The notes under the pieces are model-generated. The model saw only the letters and a list, made by a program, of their open reading frames with translations, did not search any database and was not told the origin of the DNA. Shown here in pieces: positions 5,374 through 6,472 of a DNA stretch of 6,472 nucleotides; the stretch's first letter is position 1; every line of letters begins with the position of its first letter. This DNA comes from JAFKKF01 sp035651055 (GTDB lineage Bacteria; Pseudomonadota; Alphaproteobacteria; Rhizobiales; Kaistiaceae). The DNA lies in contig DASRGK010000077.1 in NCBI GenBank assembly GCA_035651055.1, forward strand, positions 1 to 6,472, in the 5' to 3' direction. A program made the position numbers and the translations under genes.

Positions 5374-6425
5374 TCCCGCTCGCTCCAGCTCGCCTCGGTC
5401 TCGCTCCCCGGCGCCACGGGAAGGCCGGAGGCGCGGCTCGGCAGCTTCACCATCAGCATCAGGTCCGGCTTCGCCACGGCAGAGACGCGAACCTGGGACA
5501 CCGGCCCGACGAAGTTGGCCTCCTCGACGCGGACGCGGAGGCGATTGCGCGCGGCGCCGTCTTCCCCGAGCGCGATGGCCTCGGGGCGAACGAGGAGGCG
5601 GCCGCGGGTTCCGGCCGGCGGGCCGGCTCCGTCCATCGCGGCGCGGAAGGTGCCGACCGGCGTGGCGAACAGGTCGCCGCCGGCGGCGGTTGCCTCGACG
5701 AGGTTATTGTCGCCGAAGAAGCGGGCGACGTATTCGCTGGCCGGGCGGTAATAGACCTCCTGCGGCGAGCCGATCTGCTCGATGCGTCCGGCATTCATCA
5801 CGCAGATGCGGTCGGCGACGGTCACCGCCTCTTCCTGGTCATGCGTCACGAACAGGAACGTCGTTTTGATCTCGCGCTGGATCTGCTTGAGGAAGCGCTG
5901 CATCTGGCGGCGGAGTTCGGCATCGAGCGCGCCGAGCGGCTCGTCGAGCAGAATGAGGCGCGGCTGGCAGATGATCGCGCGGGCGAGCGCCACGCGCTGC
6001 TGCTGCCCGCCGGACAACTGCGCCGGATAGCGCGCGCCGAAGCCCTCGAGCGCAACCAGGCGGAGGGTCTCGGCGACCCGCCGGCGGGTCTCGGCGCGCG
6101 GCACGCCGCGGACCCTGAGGCCATAGGCGACGTTCGCCTCGACGTTCATGTGCGGAAAGAGAGCGTAGTCCTGGAACACGGTGTTGAACGGGCGCCGGTT
6201 GATCGGCATCGCCGAGATGTCGGCGCCGTCGAGGAGCACCTGCCCGCTCGTCGGACGGACCAGCCCGCCGATGAGGCGGAGGATGGTAGTCTTGCCGGAG
6301 CCGCTCGGGCCCAGCACCGTCATGAACTCGCCGTCCTGAACGGCGAGGTCGACGCCGTGCAGCACCTCGGTGCCGCCATAGGATTTGGCGACGTTCCGAA
6401 GCTCGACCAGCGTCCGCGATTCCAT
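5352..6425 (-). CDS. ABC transporter ATP-binding protein, PotA-like
   Basis: A 357-residue ATPase that powers the importer formed with the two downstream permeases. All nucleotide-binding motifs are intact: Walker A GPSGSGKTT (39-47), Q-loop VFQDYALFPHM (Gln85), signature LSGGQQQ (137-143), Walker B ILLDEP (158-163), D-loop ALD (166-168) and switch histidine H195 in FVTHDQEEA. FQDYALFPHMNVEANVAYGL is typical of the PotA / carbohydrate-amine importer class. After about residue 235 (RFFGDNNLVEA) comes a C-terminal TOBE-type regulatory domain, including LLVRPEAI and NFVGPVSQVRV. The length is usual for the class. The start is ATG 6425, with a G-rich sequence just upstream. The gene overlaps the next permease gene by 22 bp. 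The solute is unknown because the binding protein is not in the window. Confidence 0.95.
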   Translation of the reverse strand: MESRTLVELRNVAKSYGGTEVLHGVDLAVQDGEFMTVLGPSGSGKTTILRLIGGLVRPTSGQVLLDGADISAMPINRRPFNTVFQDYALFPHMNVEANVAYGLRVRGVPRAETRRRVAETLRLVALEGFGARYPAQLSGGQQQRVALARAIICQPRLILLDEPLGALDAELRRQMQRFLKQIQREIKTTFLFVTHDQEEAVTVADRICVMNAGRIEQIGSPQEVYYRPASEYVARFFGDNNLVEATAAGGDLFATPVGTFRAAMDGAGPPAGTRGRLLVRPEAIALGEDGAARNRLRVRVEEANFVGPVSQVRVSAVAKPDLMLMVKLPSRASGLPVAPGSETEASWSERECHFVPA

Positions 6426-6435
6426 ACCGCCCCCG

Positions 6436-6472
6436 TCAGAACGAAAACGGCCGGACGGAAGCGTCTCCGCCC
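6436..6472 (-). CDS. Possible 3' end of an upstream operon gene
   Basis: On the minus strand the window begins with 11 in-frame codons (GGDASVRPFSF) ending in TGA at 6436-6438, 10 bp before the ATPase ATG. The tight spacing matches the rest of the operon. In such operons this place is often held by the solute-binding protein, but 11 residues cannot identify it, and the stop could be chance. Confidence 0.3.
   Translation of the reverse strand, partial: GGDASVRPFSF

Noticed and set aside
1..6472. CRISPR array, tRNA, rRNA or insertion sequence.
   Set aside because: No regularly spaced repeats, cloverleaf-like sequence, rRNA segment or transposase was seen on either strand.

Overview
The window looks like part of a chromosome from a GC-rich proteobacterium, most likely an alphaproteobacterium of the Rhizobiales type. 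That placement rests on strong G/C bias at third codon positions, tightly overlapping genes and gene content; no marker gene here fixes the taxon. Rows counted by hand are about 70-77% GC in the metabolic genes and about 53-65% in the middle segment (roughly 2211-3000).

Left part, plus strand (1-2210): the 3' end of a hydantoinase/5-oxoprolinase subunit A gene overlaps a complete subunit B gene. Together they would encode an ATP-dependent enzyme acting on a cyclic amide (hydantoin or oxoproline type), or a related carboxylase. The substrate cannot be read from the sequence.

Middle part, minus strand (2279-2953): a compact type II toxin-antitoxin module, with a RelE/HigB-like toxin first and an XRE-family HigA-like antitoxin second, overlapping by 4 bp. 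It has a good sigma-70-like promoter (TTGATT, 17 bp, TATATA). A perfect 15-bp palindrome lies across the spacer and the edge of the -10 box, and the promoter is so close to the toxin ATG that the transcript should be almost leaderless. The module lies between two convergent metabolic transcription units and is lower in GC, which suggests acquisition.

Right part, minus strand (3027-6425, read right to left): an operon of an ABC importer ATPase (PotA-like), two inner-membrane permeases (PotB-like and PotC-like) and an RraA/HMG-aldolase-like protein. The genes overlap or lie 11 bp apart. No solute-binding protein gene is inside the window. A short in-frame tail ending 10 bp before the ATPase gene may be the end of an upstream operon member.

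The likely joint role is uptake of a small, perhaps nitrogen-containing compound and its breakdown by the hydantoinase-like enzyme and the aldolase/decarboxylase-like enzyme. This is inferred from proximity only. The families are all known; the least ordinary features are the toxin-antitoxin control region and its position between the two units.
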